Source: Rhabdophis nuchalis
Taxonomy: Eukaryota; Chordata; Lepidosauria; Squamata; Natricidae
DNA length: 64,000 nucleotides
Assembly (NCBI GenBank): GCA_039707465.1
Contig: CM077647.1
Span: 121,934,610-121,998,609, forward strand
Reading direction: 5' to 3'
This document shows, piece after piece, positions 1 through 11,837 of the stretch. The notes below the pieces were generated by a model. The model made no database searches and was not told where the DNA came from. It saw only the letters and a program-made list of their open reading frames with translations. Each line of letters opens with the position of its first letter. Positions within the stretch are counted from its first letter, which is position 1. A program made the translations under genes and the position numbers.

Positions 1-348
1 TTATTGTATCTTTGGCATGAAGGATTCTCACCAATCGGCTAACTACTGTATTCTGTCCATCTAAATAACGGATGGGTATTCACGTTAATATTGATCCTGA
101 TTTAGTTCACTTGGCTTTGATTACAATATTTACTTAAGAATGTAAATGATGAAGATAAATTCAGAGAGAGATTATTATCATTGGGCATATTTTTCTGTTC
201 AGTTAAGAATCTGATACTAATTGTAATGACAATTATTGATGACCTATAGATCAGACTTCCAGGGAGTAAGGTAGGATGGAGTGGGATGGTCATCAGCTGA
301 TTTGGCAGAGACAAATTAAACATTGGCAATAGTGAGAATGGTCCTACC
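1..348. other. No recognised feature
   Basis: AT-rich sequence with short, unconvincing reading frames. I see no gene or known repeat. Confidence 0.5.
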
Positions 349-596
349 TGTAATTGCTATCTTCCAGGATCCAATCTGAGACGGTAACCAGGATCAGAGG
401 TTTTGTCTTCCGAACTTTCAGATTCATCTTCAGGGAACTTCTTTCTAGGCTAGAGAGAAGTTCCCTCAAGATGAGCTGCAGCTGAAGTCCAACAGCTCAG
501 AAGACAAAACCTCTGGTCCAGGTGACTGACCCAAATTAGATCCTGCAACATCATCCTGGGACAGGTGTATTCACTTTCATTTGTAATTGCTATCTT
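349..596. repeat. Inverted-repeat (fold-back) element with 15-bp flanking direct repeats
   Basis: An exact 15-bp direct repeat, TGTAATTGCTATCTT, lies at 349-363 and 582-596. Most of the 218 bp between is an imperfect palindrome: about 366-450 pairs with about 455-545, including AGAGGTTTTGTCTTC against GAAGACAAAACCTCT and GGGAACTTCT against AGAAGTTCCC. There is no poly(A) tail and no coding capacity. The flanks look like a target-site duplication. The family is not recognised. Confidence 0.6.
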
Positions 597-931
597 TATC
601 AAGGTATAGGCTGAAAATACTAAATAGGGGTTAATTCCCGGGCATGATGTCTATATGCTGAGGATATGTTAAGAGAACAATGCAAGCTATATGAGCATTA
701 AGATGAAAATATTAAATCTTTGGGCTGGAATCTGAAATAAAAAATACTGTTCTGTTGTGCCAATAAAAGAAAATATATGTAGAACTAGATTGAACTGTGG
801 AGTTCTTGGTGCTCTCTAAGCTTGTTTTCCTTACCTGATTAGATAACATCTTCAGTGCACTACATAAGGAAACATTTACCTTGGAGAACAAAAACAAAAA
901 AAGTCTGCAAGATCATGCAAGACTAGCAATA

Positions 932-1905
932 TTCTTTTTTAAAAATTGTATATGTTTATTTGTAGTTTTCCTTTAACAACGAACATATTTTGTGGACAGT
1001 GTATTGACTGGGTCAACATTTTTTACAAAGAGCTAACAATACAATTAAATATACATAGATTTTGCCTTCTAACCTTAATATGCTCATTGTAATTATCATA
1101 GATTCTTATTGTAGCAATATACTGTGTATAATTTTATTTTCCAAATTTGTACGTATTTTCCCCATTTGTTGTTCTTCTACTTTCACATCTTTGCCTTTAA
1201 ACAATAACATTCTCTTTATGATTCTTTATTACTTTTTCCATAAATATATTTAAACATCAGTAACATTTCTTCATAAAATGTATTTGTTGAACCCTACTGA
1301 ATCACTAATATTTAATATTTTAGATATTAATGTTCCACCATAATCCAATATCTCAATTTTCTATAAACACCAATAAAACCAATTATTGATAGAAGTTTAA
1401 TCAGTCCCTGGATTATATCTAACACCCCTGAATTTATAGCTATTAAAAGCTAAACATTTCAATATATTTGTTCACATTAACAATACATTTAAATATACCT
1501 AATCATAGTCTTCTACCTCCTAGACTTGGTTATAATAAATTTTATTATACAGTATATCCATGTGTGCTACTATTTTCCCAATTTATACTTTCTACTTTTT
1601 TCTATTAGTTTTTGATACAATCACCATATTACAAGATATTTTCTATCATCTCTTAGCCTTTTCAGAATTTCATCAATTACTAACTTTTTGGTGACTTTTT
1701 TATATTTCTCTCTTGGGATCTTATATTTCTTTCTAACATTTTTGCAAAAACTGAAGGTTCCCTCTGCCTTATCCCTTGTCTCCTGCTGCATCATTTGGGT
1801 ACCCATTCATAACCCTTTCATTATTTTTGAAAAACCTTCCTTTTTTCCTTTCTGTTTTATTGTAAACTCTTAAAGAATTTTCTATTTGATTCTTAGTATT
1901 TATTG
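932..1905 (-). mobile_element. Possible decayed LINE-1 3' portion with an internal direct duplication
   Basis: AT-rich tract with a T-run at about 935, which may be a minus-strand poly(A) tail. A short lysine-rich minus-strand frame lies at 1621-1806. Two similar stretches at about 1035-1160 and 1478-1605 share an AACAATACA(A/T)TTAAATATAC core and nearby TTCTAC. The L1 assignment is weak. Confidence 0.25.
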
Positions 1906-1925
1906 TTACTGTCTCTTCAATGTTT

Positions 1926-2033
1926 TTGTCTCACCATTCTGGCCCCGTCCCACTGTTTAGCAAAGGGGGGGGGGGGAAATACCGTTACATCATGTGATGA
2001 TGCCATGACGATGCAAGTTTGACACCCCTTAGA
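1926..2033. mobile_element. hAT-type element end fragment
   Basis: Ends in AAGTTTGACACCCCTT, the same terminal sequence type as the element ending near 6255 (AAGTTTGACACCTG). A G-run occurs at 1967-1978. No target duplication was identified. Confidence 0.35.
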
Positions 2034-2999
2034 TAAAGATATTGTGATAGATAAATTGGGGACATCTTACCTGGATGCCTCAGCTGGAGATTTCTGCCGA
2101 TTGCTAATGACAATCTTGTGTAGGTGTCTGGAAACTAATCAGCCACAAGATAAATATATACAAAAATGGATGATGGACTGGTCTTATTGGGTAATTAATA
2201 ATATTTCAATTGTATTGAAATACACAACACACACACACTTTCTACAAGTGTCAATAGAAAGAGAAGGCAGGTTTTTTTTATTTTGAGTTGTAAGAAACAT
2301 TTCATGGAGAAAATAAAAAGTCAATTACTTAATAACATCAATATTTTATCAAATAGAGATATTTCCTTTCTTCTGAAGTAAATATTTTTTCTCTGAGATG
2401 AAAGATATCCACAGCATATAGTCAGTCATATGGTCACAGTTGCTAATTAGCTTCCTTTCCTACAGTTGATGGATTTTGGGAGAAATAGTTTTTCGATGCA
2501 GTTTCTAAACTAAAGAGTTTGAAGAAAAATGCAAAACTATATTAATCATAACGATTATTAGAAAAAAGGAGTATAGATCTTCAAACACATAATAAGGAAG
2601 CATAGATACAATTATCTATTATCAAAAAGAAAACAATCTTGGTACCTATAAGTGAAGACCTTTAATAAGTCAAAACAAAATGAAATGAAACCTGAATAAG
2701 AATTTCCACCGCTTTATGGGCTCTTTTCAACATTTCTCTTTATGGGCTCTCTTCCAATAGAAAAATAGCACCAACACTTTCAGAATTGATCTGGTTGCAA
2801 AAGCCGCTTTGCTGCCATCTAATGATCAAGCCTGGTCTTCGCAGCCTTAAAATGATAAAAGTCGCTCTGTTCTGCAATATTGGGACAAAGGAATTAATTG
2901 GGATTATCCACCCACCACCCAACCTATTTAACTAGCAAGCCATTTATGCTGGCATCTCACTCTCTCCGAAGAATAAATCTATAAATAGAAAAAGTAACC
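2034..2999. other. No recognised feature upstream of TMUB2
   Basis: AT-rich intergenic sequence with only short frames. As I recall, human TMUB2 is preceded by ASB16, but no exon of it is seen here. Confidence 0.5.
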
Positions 3000-3181
3000 A
3001 GTAAAGAACGTTGAGCGACCCCGTCGCGTGCTTATCGCATCATAGGCCGAATTCTGTAGCTGATGCTATAGCAACCAGTTTTGCTGCCGAACAATCCTAT
3101 GCGCCTCGCAACTACGTGTCAGCGGTCGTTAGTGACGTCTCCCCTGTGGGAAGCTGGAGGAAGAGACTGTAAGGAAGGAAG
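3000..3181 (+). promoter_or_regulatory. TMUB2: Probable TMUB2 promoter and noncoding exon 1
   Basis: A CpG-containing stretch in otherwise AT-rich DNA carries a CRE-like TGACGTC at 3133-3139. It ends in a strong donor GGAAG|GTGAGTG (exon end 3181). No ATG-led frame joins to the coding exon, so it would be a 5' UTR exon spliced to 6715. The transcription start is not determined; about 3100-3140 is a guess. A GC box (GGGCGGGG) lies downstream near 3546. Confidence 0.6.
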
Positions 3182-3950
3182 GTGAGTGACAGGTTCCTGC
3201 GCCCCCCAAAGCCTCAGCCTTTCCTGCACCTCTTAAAAATAATAAAATAAAATATTGTTTCCGCTAATGGAAAAGCCGCATAGCTAGGTCCTATTTCAGA
3301 GCGCCCCCCCCCCCAACACACATCCCCGAGCTTCCTCGGTGACCCTTTTCTGGGACTCCCCTTCTCCTTCTCCAAATGAAAATGGAGCTTTTTCAACCTT
3401 TCGTTGTGTTCTCTGCCGCGCTACTTTTAAATTATGAGACAGATCCTCCCTTCTCTTGTGTTATCGGGAGGCCTTTTCTTGCCTCCTGCCATACTGCCCC
3501 TCAGCTTCATTGCCTCCCTTCACACGTATTGCGGAGCATTGAAAGGGCGGGGGAGGGGTTGACACATGGGGAACTGTGTTTTTAAAAGACAGCTTTGCTG
3601 GAGGAGAGAATTCTGCCCTTAGAATTTGGCAGTCAAATGAATGGAAAGGCAGACCTTTAATGGGAGAAATAATGGATAAATTTAGAAAAATGCTTAAAAG
3701 GGCAGGGGAAGACATATCAAACAATAACTTTTTGATTCCTTCTAGTTTTCTTTTTAGTTTGTATTTTTTCTTATTATACACAAAACTGTTAATATTTAAA
3801 AACAACCACCCAATGAAGAAAAGCGTATAGGCACCAAAAATCCACTTAAAATTAGCTTCTTAATTGCCTCTCTTTTGGAAAAGAAATCTCCCGACTGTAC
3901 ATACTTACATGTTGCAGTCAATAGCTGTCTATCTCACAAATGTGATTATG
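3182..3950 (+). other. TMUB2 intron 1, 5' part
   Basis: GC-moderate sequence downstream of the donor; no repeat recognised. The frames at 3376-3830 on both strands overlap one another and show no family motif. Confidence 0.5.
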
Positions 3951-3951
3951 G

Positions 3952-4757
3952 GTGGCACGGCTGTCCATGGAAGATCAAGTGACAGCCGTGGCCAGGAGGG
4001 TGTTTTACCAGGTTCGCCTGGTTCGCCAATTGCGCCCCCTATTGGATCGGGACGCCCTTCGCACAGTCACTCATGCGCTCGTGACATCCCGACTGGACTA
4101 TTGTAACTCTTTCTACATGGGGCTCCCCTTGAGGTGCACCCGGAGACTTCAGCTATTCCAGAACGCAGCCGCGCGAGCAATTATGGGAACCGCCAGGTTT
4201 ACCCATGTAACACCGCTCTTGCGCGAGCTGCACTGGCTACCTGTCGTCTTCCGGGTGCGCTTCAAGGTGTTAATTATCATCTTTAAAGCGCTCCATGGCT
4301 CGGGACCTAGCTATCTGCGGGATCGGATCCTGCCTCATATATCCTCACGGCCGATTCGCTCCCACAGAGAGGGACTTCTCCGGGTGCCGTCCACTAGACT
4401 TTGTCAGCGGGTGACACCCAGGGGAAGGGCTCTCTCTGTGGCGGGCCCGGCCCTCTGGAACGACCTTCCCCCCGACATTAGGACGACCACGGACCTCCGC
4501 TCCTTCCGTCTTAAATTAAAAACACATCTTTTCTGTCTGGCCGGCCTAGGATAGTCTCTCTGTCTCTGGGGTTTTATTGGGAAGTGTTTTAGTATAGCTT
4601 AGTTTTAATGGGGAATTTTAGCACAGGTTTAGGTTTAATTTGTTTTTTAAAGAAATGTTTGTATATATTTATTGTTTTTATTCTTCCTGTGCACCGCCCC
4701 GAGTCCCTATGGGGAGAGGGAGCGGTTTACAAATATTAAATTGAATTGAATTGAATA
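3952..4757 (+). mobile_element. 5'-truncated L3/CR1-like LINE (RT C-terminus and 3' UTR)
   Basis: An open frame at 3952-4554 (200 aa) matches, at clearly similar length and order, the end of the LINE at 53200-53790: SRLDYCNSFYMGLP, LQLFQNAAARAIMG and ELHWLPVVFRVRFKV. Such strings are typical of the C-terminal part of CR1/L2-group non-LTR retrotransposons. A 3' UTR with a conserved CCTGTGCACCGCCC box and an ATTGAATTGAATTGAAT tail ends near 4757. The catalytic RT motifs are absent, so this is a dead 5'-truncated copy in TMUB2 intron 1. Confidence 0.88.
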
Positions 4758-5615
4758 AAATAAAAAGAACAATAAAACATAAATAAACTTTAAAAACAAT
4801 AAAATACGTACCATGGAGAGTGTTACAAATTGATATGTAGTAAGTCACCTTGCAAGTTTTCTAATTTCCCCAAGATTCTCAGGCCTCCTACAAAACCGTA
4901 AATTCAGAAGGCGAATAGGGTCAGTGCTAGCCTTACCTTAGAAGTAGGGGGGATGATGTTGCAGATGGGGGTTTAAAAAGCATGAATATTGATTATCAGT
5001 CCAGATATTTAGTTAAATTTCCTTTCAGATGTGGACAAAATTGCATGACTCAGTTTTCTATTCACTGTGGTACCAAGGCATAGCAATTAATGTTTTTTCT
5101 TTGTCTACTGTAGTTACTGTAGTTTGGGAGAGGAGAAATCTATAATTTTCAATATGTTGAACCATTTCCCTTTACTCCCAACTATTGGCATGTTGTTGGA
5201 CTTGAGAATTAGATTTTAACAATAAGTTAAAGTCCAAGGTCCTTAGTCTACACATATGCTGATTTTTTTTAACCTATATTAGAAAATACCCTAAGTTGGG
5301 TTTAGGATTTCCTGTAAGTAATGCTGTCTTCTGCCTTTTAAGACTGTAGGCAAAAAGCATATCTTATAGAATTTTAGACAGAATGTGAATAACTGCAAGT
5401 TAATAGTTGCATAAATACTAAAATAATTTCTATAACTAAAATGATAAGGGGAAATAGCTATCTCGGTTATGTTGGTTTTCAAATGTCATGTATGCCATAT
5501 TAAAATCCCAGGTAGCGGGTATGGAAGGTGGATGCATGCTGCTGAGTGCAGGCAGGGTGGGTGGGTGCAGGAGCAACTTAGAAGAATGATTTGCAATCCA
5601 TCCTGCCATCTTCCC
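4758..5615 (+). other. TMUB2 intron 1, middle part
   Basis: AT-rich intronic sequence with no recognised gene or repeat. Confidence 0.5.
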
Positions 5616-5835
5616 CATTGACTTTGCTTATGGGAAATCAACAGGGCAGGTCCCAAATGTCAATCACAGGACCACGCTCATTGCGATGTTATAATGCAAG
5701 TCAGGCACTGAGCGCCTGGATTGCGATAACTTGACTATGAGGATCCTGCAACAATCACAACTATGGATCAGTGGTAAGTTCCCACATTCAGCACCATTAT
5801 AATTTTGAACAATCATTGAAAACATATAACTTGAA
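5616..5835. repeat. Interspersed repeat fragment (CTTTGCTT...ATCCTGCAAC type)
   Basis: Decayed copy of the repeat better preserved at 7665-8032. It shares CCCATTGACTTTGCTT, a GATCCTGCAACA box and the CACCATTATAATTTTGAACA end. Confidence 0.45.
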
Positions 5836-6117
5836 GGCCATCTGTATCAATTCAGAAGCAGCAATATATTTTCTATCATATCCACCTCAAATACTTCCAT
5901 TAAAAATGCTATTTTGTTGCTATGTTTATCTGTAAGTAGAGGTTTCTTTGTAAAGTGAAAATAATTATATATACACAATTTAATACTTTGGAAGAGCTTC
6001 ATTCCACTTATTACATAAATTAAGCCTACATCTTCCTTGATAAGTAAACAAGAAGTTTTAGGTAGACATAGGAAAACAGTTTAGGCTATTTAAGTGATTT
6101 TTCAGACTATCTAGAGC

Positions 6118-6256
6118 CCCAGGCCTGTGAAACTGGTGGCCTGTAGACCGGATATATTACGCACAGGCCACGCCCACCCTTGTTCCGCAAAGGCAAAAAA
6201 CATCACAATATGCCATGATCCGGCCCATGATACAATCAAGTTTGACACCTGTGATC
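6118..6256. mobile_element. Small hAT-like element
   Basis: The ends CAGGCCTGTGAAACT and AAGTTTGACACCTG are approximately inverted. The interior contains GGTGGCCTGTAGACC and GATCCGGCCC as in hAT MITEs of the CAGGGGTGTCAAACT type. The flanking TCTAGA-like sequence is not a clean duplication. Confidence 0.5.
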
Positions 6257-6727
6257 TAGACACAAAATATCACATTGGTTAGAAAATCTATTTCTGAGTG
6301 ACTGAATTATTCATAATAATAATGTTAATTATGCTACTTAATTTTGACAATTGTACATGTAGCTATTTATAGATGTAGCCATTTGTAGATGTAGCTCTCA
6401 CATAATTTCCAAGTTCTTTGTTTTGCAGTAAAAATGGATTTTTTAAAATAAAGACAGACATCATTTAGCCTTTCAGATTTTGTTATTTATTTTTCCTTTG
6501 GATTTATTAAATGTTTATCTCATCTTTGCTACATATAAGTAACTCAAGGCTGCGAACCTTCATAATATTATTACATGTTATTGTAAGAATTTTAAAGATT
6601 TTTGTAACTTGTTTAATAGTTGCATGAATAGGGCACCTAGGACCAATCAGCAACTTGGTTAGCCTTAGTGAATCAGTTAATTAATAACTATTTCTACTAT
6701 TTTTCCGCTTTTAGCTGAAGCCTAAAG

Positions 6728-8678
<1,951 letters not shown>

Positions 8679-10650
8679 GCAGCTATGGAGCAAGAAAAAA
8701 TTCTGCTACTTTTTCAATCAAAATGCTTTTTATCTGATATAACCTACAGCACCAAGATATGCTCTTACCCAGAATTCTACAAATTGAAAAAAGGCTCTAC
8801 ATTTGAAAAAGAAAACAAAATCTTAACTTAATTTCTACAACTTCTGTAGCTATGTCTGATATCTTTGAAACCATTAGTAAAAGATGAAGATATGACACAT
8901 GAAGAAGAATAAGGCATAATTAGTTCCTCTGCTTTCCATTACTTGGTTTTCACTTAAAACATAATTCTATTCCATCATCTGTCTCTAAGAACAATTTGAT
9001 TGATCACACCAGAGTTTTCTTCATATATCTAATTCTACAATGGTTAGAAAGTTATTGACGATTGGCCTGAAATCCAATTCCTGTCTTATATGCCCTTGGA
9101 CATCTTCCGAATCCCCTAATAGTGGAGGATTTTTAACTTAAGTGTTTGCCTAATTAATTTGTTGCTTCTTGGACAAGCATGGAAGGAATGATCTTGATGC
9201 ACATTTCTTTTATTAATTCCACTATGTCCAATTATCTAGTGGTAAAGAAATGACGCAGTACACTCCATGAATGCCAGTGAGTGGAACTAATGGAATATAT
9301 ACTGCAGTTTACATAGATTAATATCTCAAAATCAGGTATTTTTGAAATGTGTTCTGAGGATATGAGGTTATACATTTGCTGGGGACTACACATTTAGTCA
9401 GTCCCTGCCAGAAATATGCATGCATGTTGATGGGTAAAGCAATGAGTTGAGATTGCAAGCTGGATGTCTATTTGGTGCACCTTGCACTTGCTTAAGAAAA
9501 GGTAACATAGAGCTTCCTATCAACTTTAGGCAGTTTACCTTTTGTAGGTAAGATATGTTGACATGTGCCTGTCCAGTCAAACAGAAGAATAGTCTGTCTG
9601 CTGTCATCAATATTTTTGAATGTTATTCATATGTAGGTTAATCTAGTTATAGTTTTAAACTCCACTGATTCTATTTTCTTTGAAGCATGATTACTTCAAA
9701 TACATTTTCTTGTAGATAGGAGTTAATCAAAGTGTTAAAGTTAGGTTACTGCCATGGAATTCACTGCTACAATTCCCAGTATCTGAGCTAGAACAGACAA
9801 TTATTACTGAGAGCTGGACTTTCCATTGGAAAGAAATGTTAAAGATAGGATTAGATATTAAATTAGCCCCAAAGTTGTAAGCAATCTTATTGGTCAAGAG
9901 GAATATTATGTTTTTAGACATCATGGTTACAGAGAAGCTCAAGTTAAATTGCAGACTTAAACATCCAATTTAATTACCGGTGCCAAGCAAAAATGTCTAA
10001 ATGCTGCTCAAAGCTACCCTGTAATGCTTTCAGATGCTGTAGCTTCTAAAATCAAGGCATGAAGAACAGATTAACAGAAAATGTTTTTTGACCTGAGGCT
10101 TGCTAGATGCTTTGGAATGTGTACAAAGTGTGTACAAAGTTGTTAAGACATTTTTTCTAACCTTTCTGGCTACTTCAGAACTGCATTTGTGGGCATGCAC
10201 ACAGAGTTAGCAGTGAAGTAACTATGCATGTACATGAATAGGGACACAACTGGCTGCCTCCAAAGAAGTCTAAATCAAGAAAAACGACATTGCTTTTGGA
10301 AAAGAAGTGCTCCATATGTGTTCCTATACACTAAAAAGCACTCTTGGGGGATTTGTACAGCTCTAATTTTAAGTACATCTTTGCTTGATATGTTGTTTGA
10401 AATGTATAACTTGTAAAAAGGAAAAAAATGTATAAATATTGCTGGAAATTGTCTTTTCTGTGGATTCATTCTAAATTGAAGACTAGAAAGTAAAAGCAAA
10501 CCTGTAAATAACTAAGTAATTTGAAAGGCTAGATGGGGCCATTTTGCTAATGCTTATTCATAGGCAACCAGGTAAAATATTTCTAAATGACTTGTTTGAA
10601 TATACTTGCAAGTCTGTTGTAGAAAATAAAGACTTCCATAGCAAAGTGTA
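8679..10650 (+). other. TMUB2: TMUB2 3' UTR (probable extent)
   Basis: AT-rich noncoding sequence follows the stop codon. The first clear AATAAA on this strand is at about 10626-10631, followed by T-rich sequence, so cleavage near 10650 is likely. The end point is inferred from the signal only. Confidence 0.5.
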
Positions 10651-10802
10651 CTTATTATACAAGTGAGTTTTTCTCATGTTTTTGAAATCTTTGAAAAAGT
10701 CACGAAGGTCTGCAATAATAACCACAGAAAAATTGGATGTTTTTGTAAGATGTCTGTATTTGTATAAATAAGGTACTCTGTTGAAATCCAAGTTCTATAT
10801 TA

Positions 10803-11144
10803 AAAGATAAAAGTTCCCCTCGCACATATGTGCTAGTCATTCCCAACTCTAGAGGGCGGTTCTCATTTTTGTTTCAAAGCTGAAGAGCCAGCGCTATGGA
10901 GATGTCTCCGTGGCCTTGTGGCTGACGATTAAATGCCAAAGCGCACGGAACGCTGTTACCTTTCCATCAAAGGTGGTTCCTATTTTTCTACTTGCATTTT
11001 TACATGCTTTTGAACTGTTAGGTTGGCAGAAGCTGGGACAAGTAATGGGAGCTCACTCTGTTACGTGGCACTAGGGAGTCAAACTGCTGATCTACCAACC
11101 TTTCTGTTTGACAAGCTCAGCATCTTAGCCACTGTGCCACCTCC
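10803..11144 (-). mobile_element. tRNA-derived SINE with BovB-like tail (Sauria-SINE type)
   Basis: In minus orientation it runs from a tRNA-like head (near 11144, CAGTGGCTAAG-type box complement) to a tail ending CACATATGTGCGAGGGGAAC-like sequence. The flanks are a 12-bp target duplication AGTTCTATATTA at 10791-10802 and 11145-11156. It lies between the converging 3' ends of TMUB2 and ATXN7L3. A second full copy is at 34309-34622. Confidence 0.85.
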
Positions 11145-11156
11145 AGTTCTATATTA

Positions 11157-11837
11157 GATAACGTTAAATTTTTGTCAACTGAATGATTAGTTTAGGTAAG
11201 CCAGTCTTTGTTTAGAGAAAGGAAAAGTATTGACAGAATTCTAAAATCAATATTTTGTACAGCACTATTTTGTTTAACTTATTTTGTCCACTTGTTAAAA
11301 GTACAAAGTGCAATCCAAACATATTGGCTGAATTCACAAGCCAAGATTAAGGAACTGCAGTTGTTCTTTTCAAATAACATGTGATATGCAAACAAACAAT
11401 GGGCTGGGTTGCATCACACATTAGGGCAATGAAAGAGTTCCCACAACACAGTGAACCAAAAATCACCTTAAATTCTCCTAGTGTACTCTAGCATGTTATA
11501 TAAATTCATACAGTCTTCAAATTATTCATACTGTTGTATTCATTTTACACTTCTGCTTTAGCAGCCAATATAAAGACTAAAAAGATCTTCAATAATTAAA
11601 AGAATATATACAGGGATCCAGAGAAGGAAAAAATGGGTATTTCTGAGTATCTAGGAACTGCAGGTCAGAGTAGAATAATTAGGGTTTTCTTTCAAAAACA
11701 ACTCAGGACTCTATTTAAAAGACCTGATTCCACAGTGCATTTTAAGTAAACCATGTGCATCATTGTAAAGTATTACAAAACATTTTTAAAATTCCCTTTC
11801 TCTAAAAACATGTAAAGACACAATAACTTAACCAGTA
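11157..11837. other. Intergenic sequence between the converging gene ends
   Basis: AT-rich; no gene or repeat recognised. Part may be a distal 3' UTR. Confidence 0.45.
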
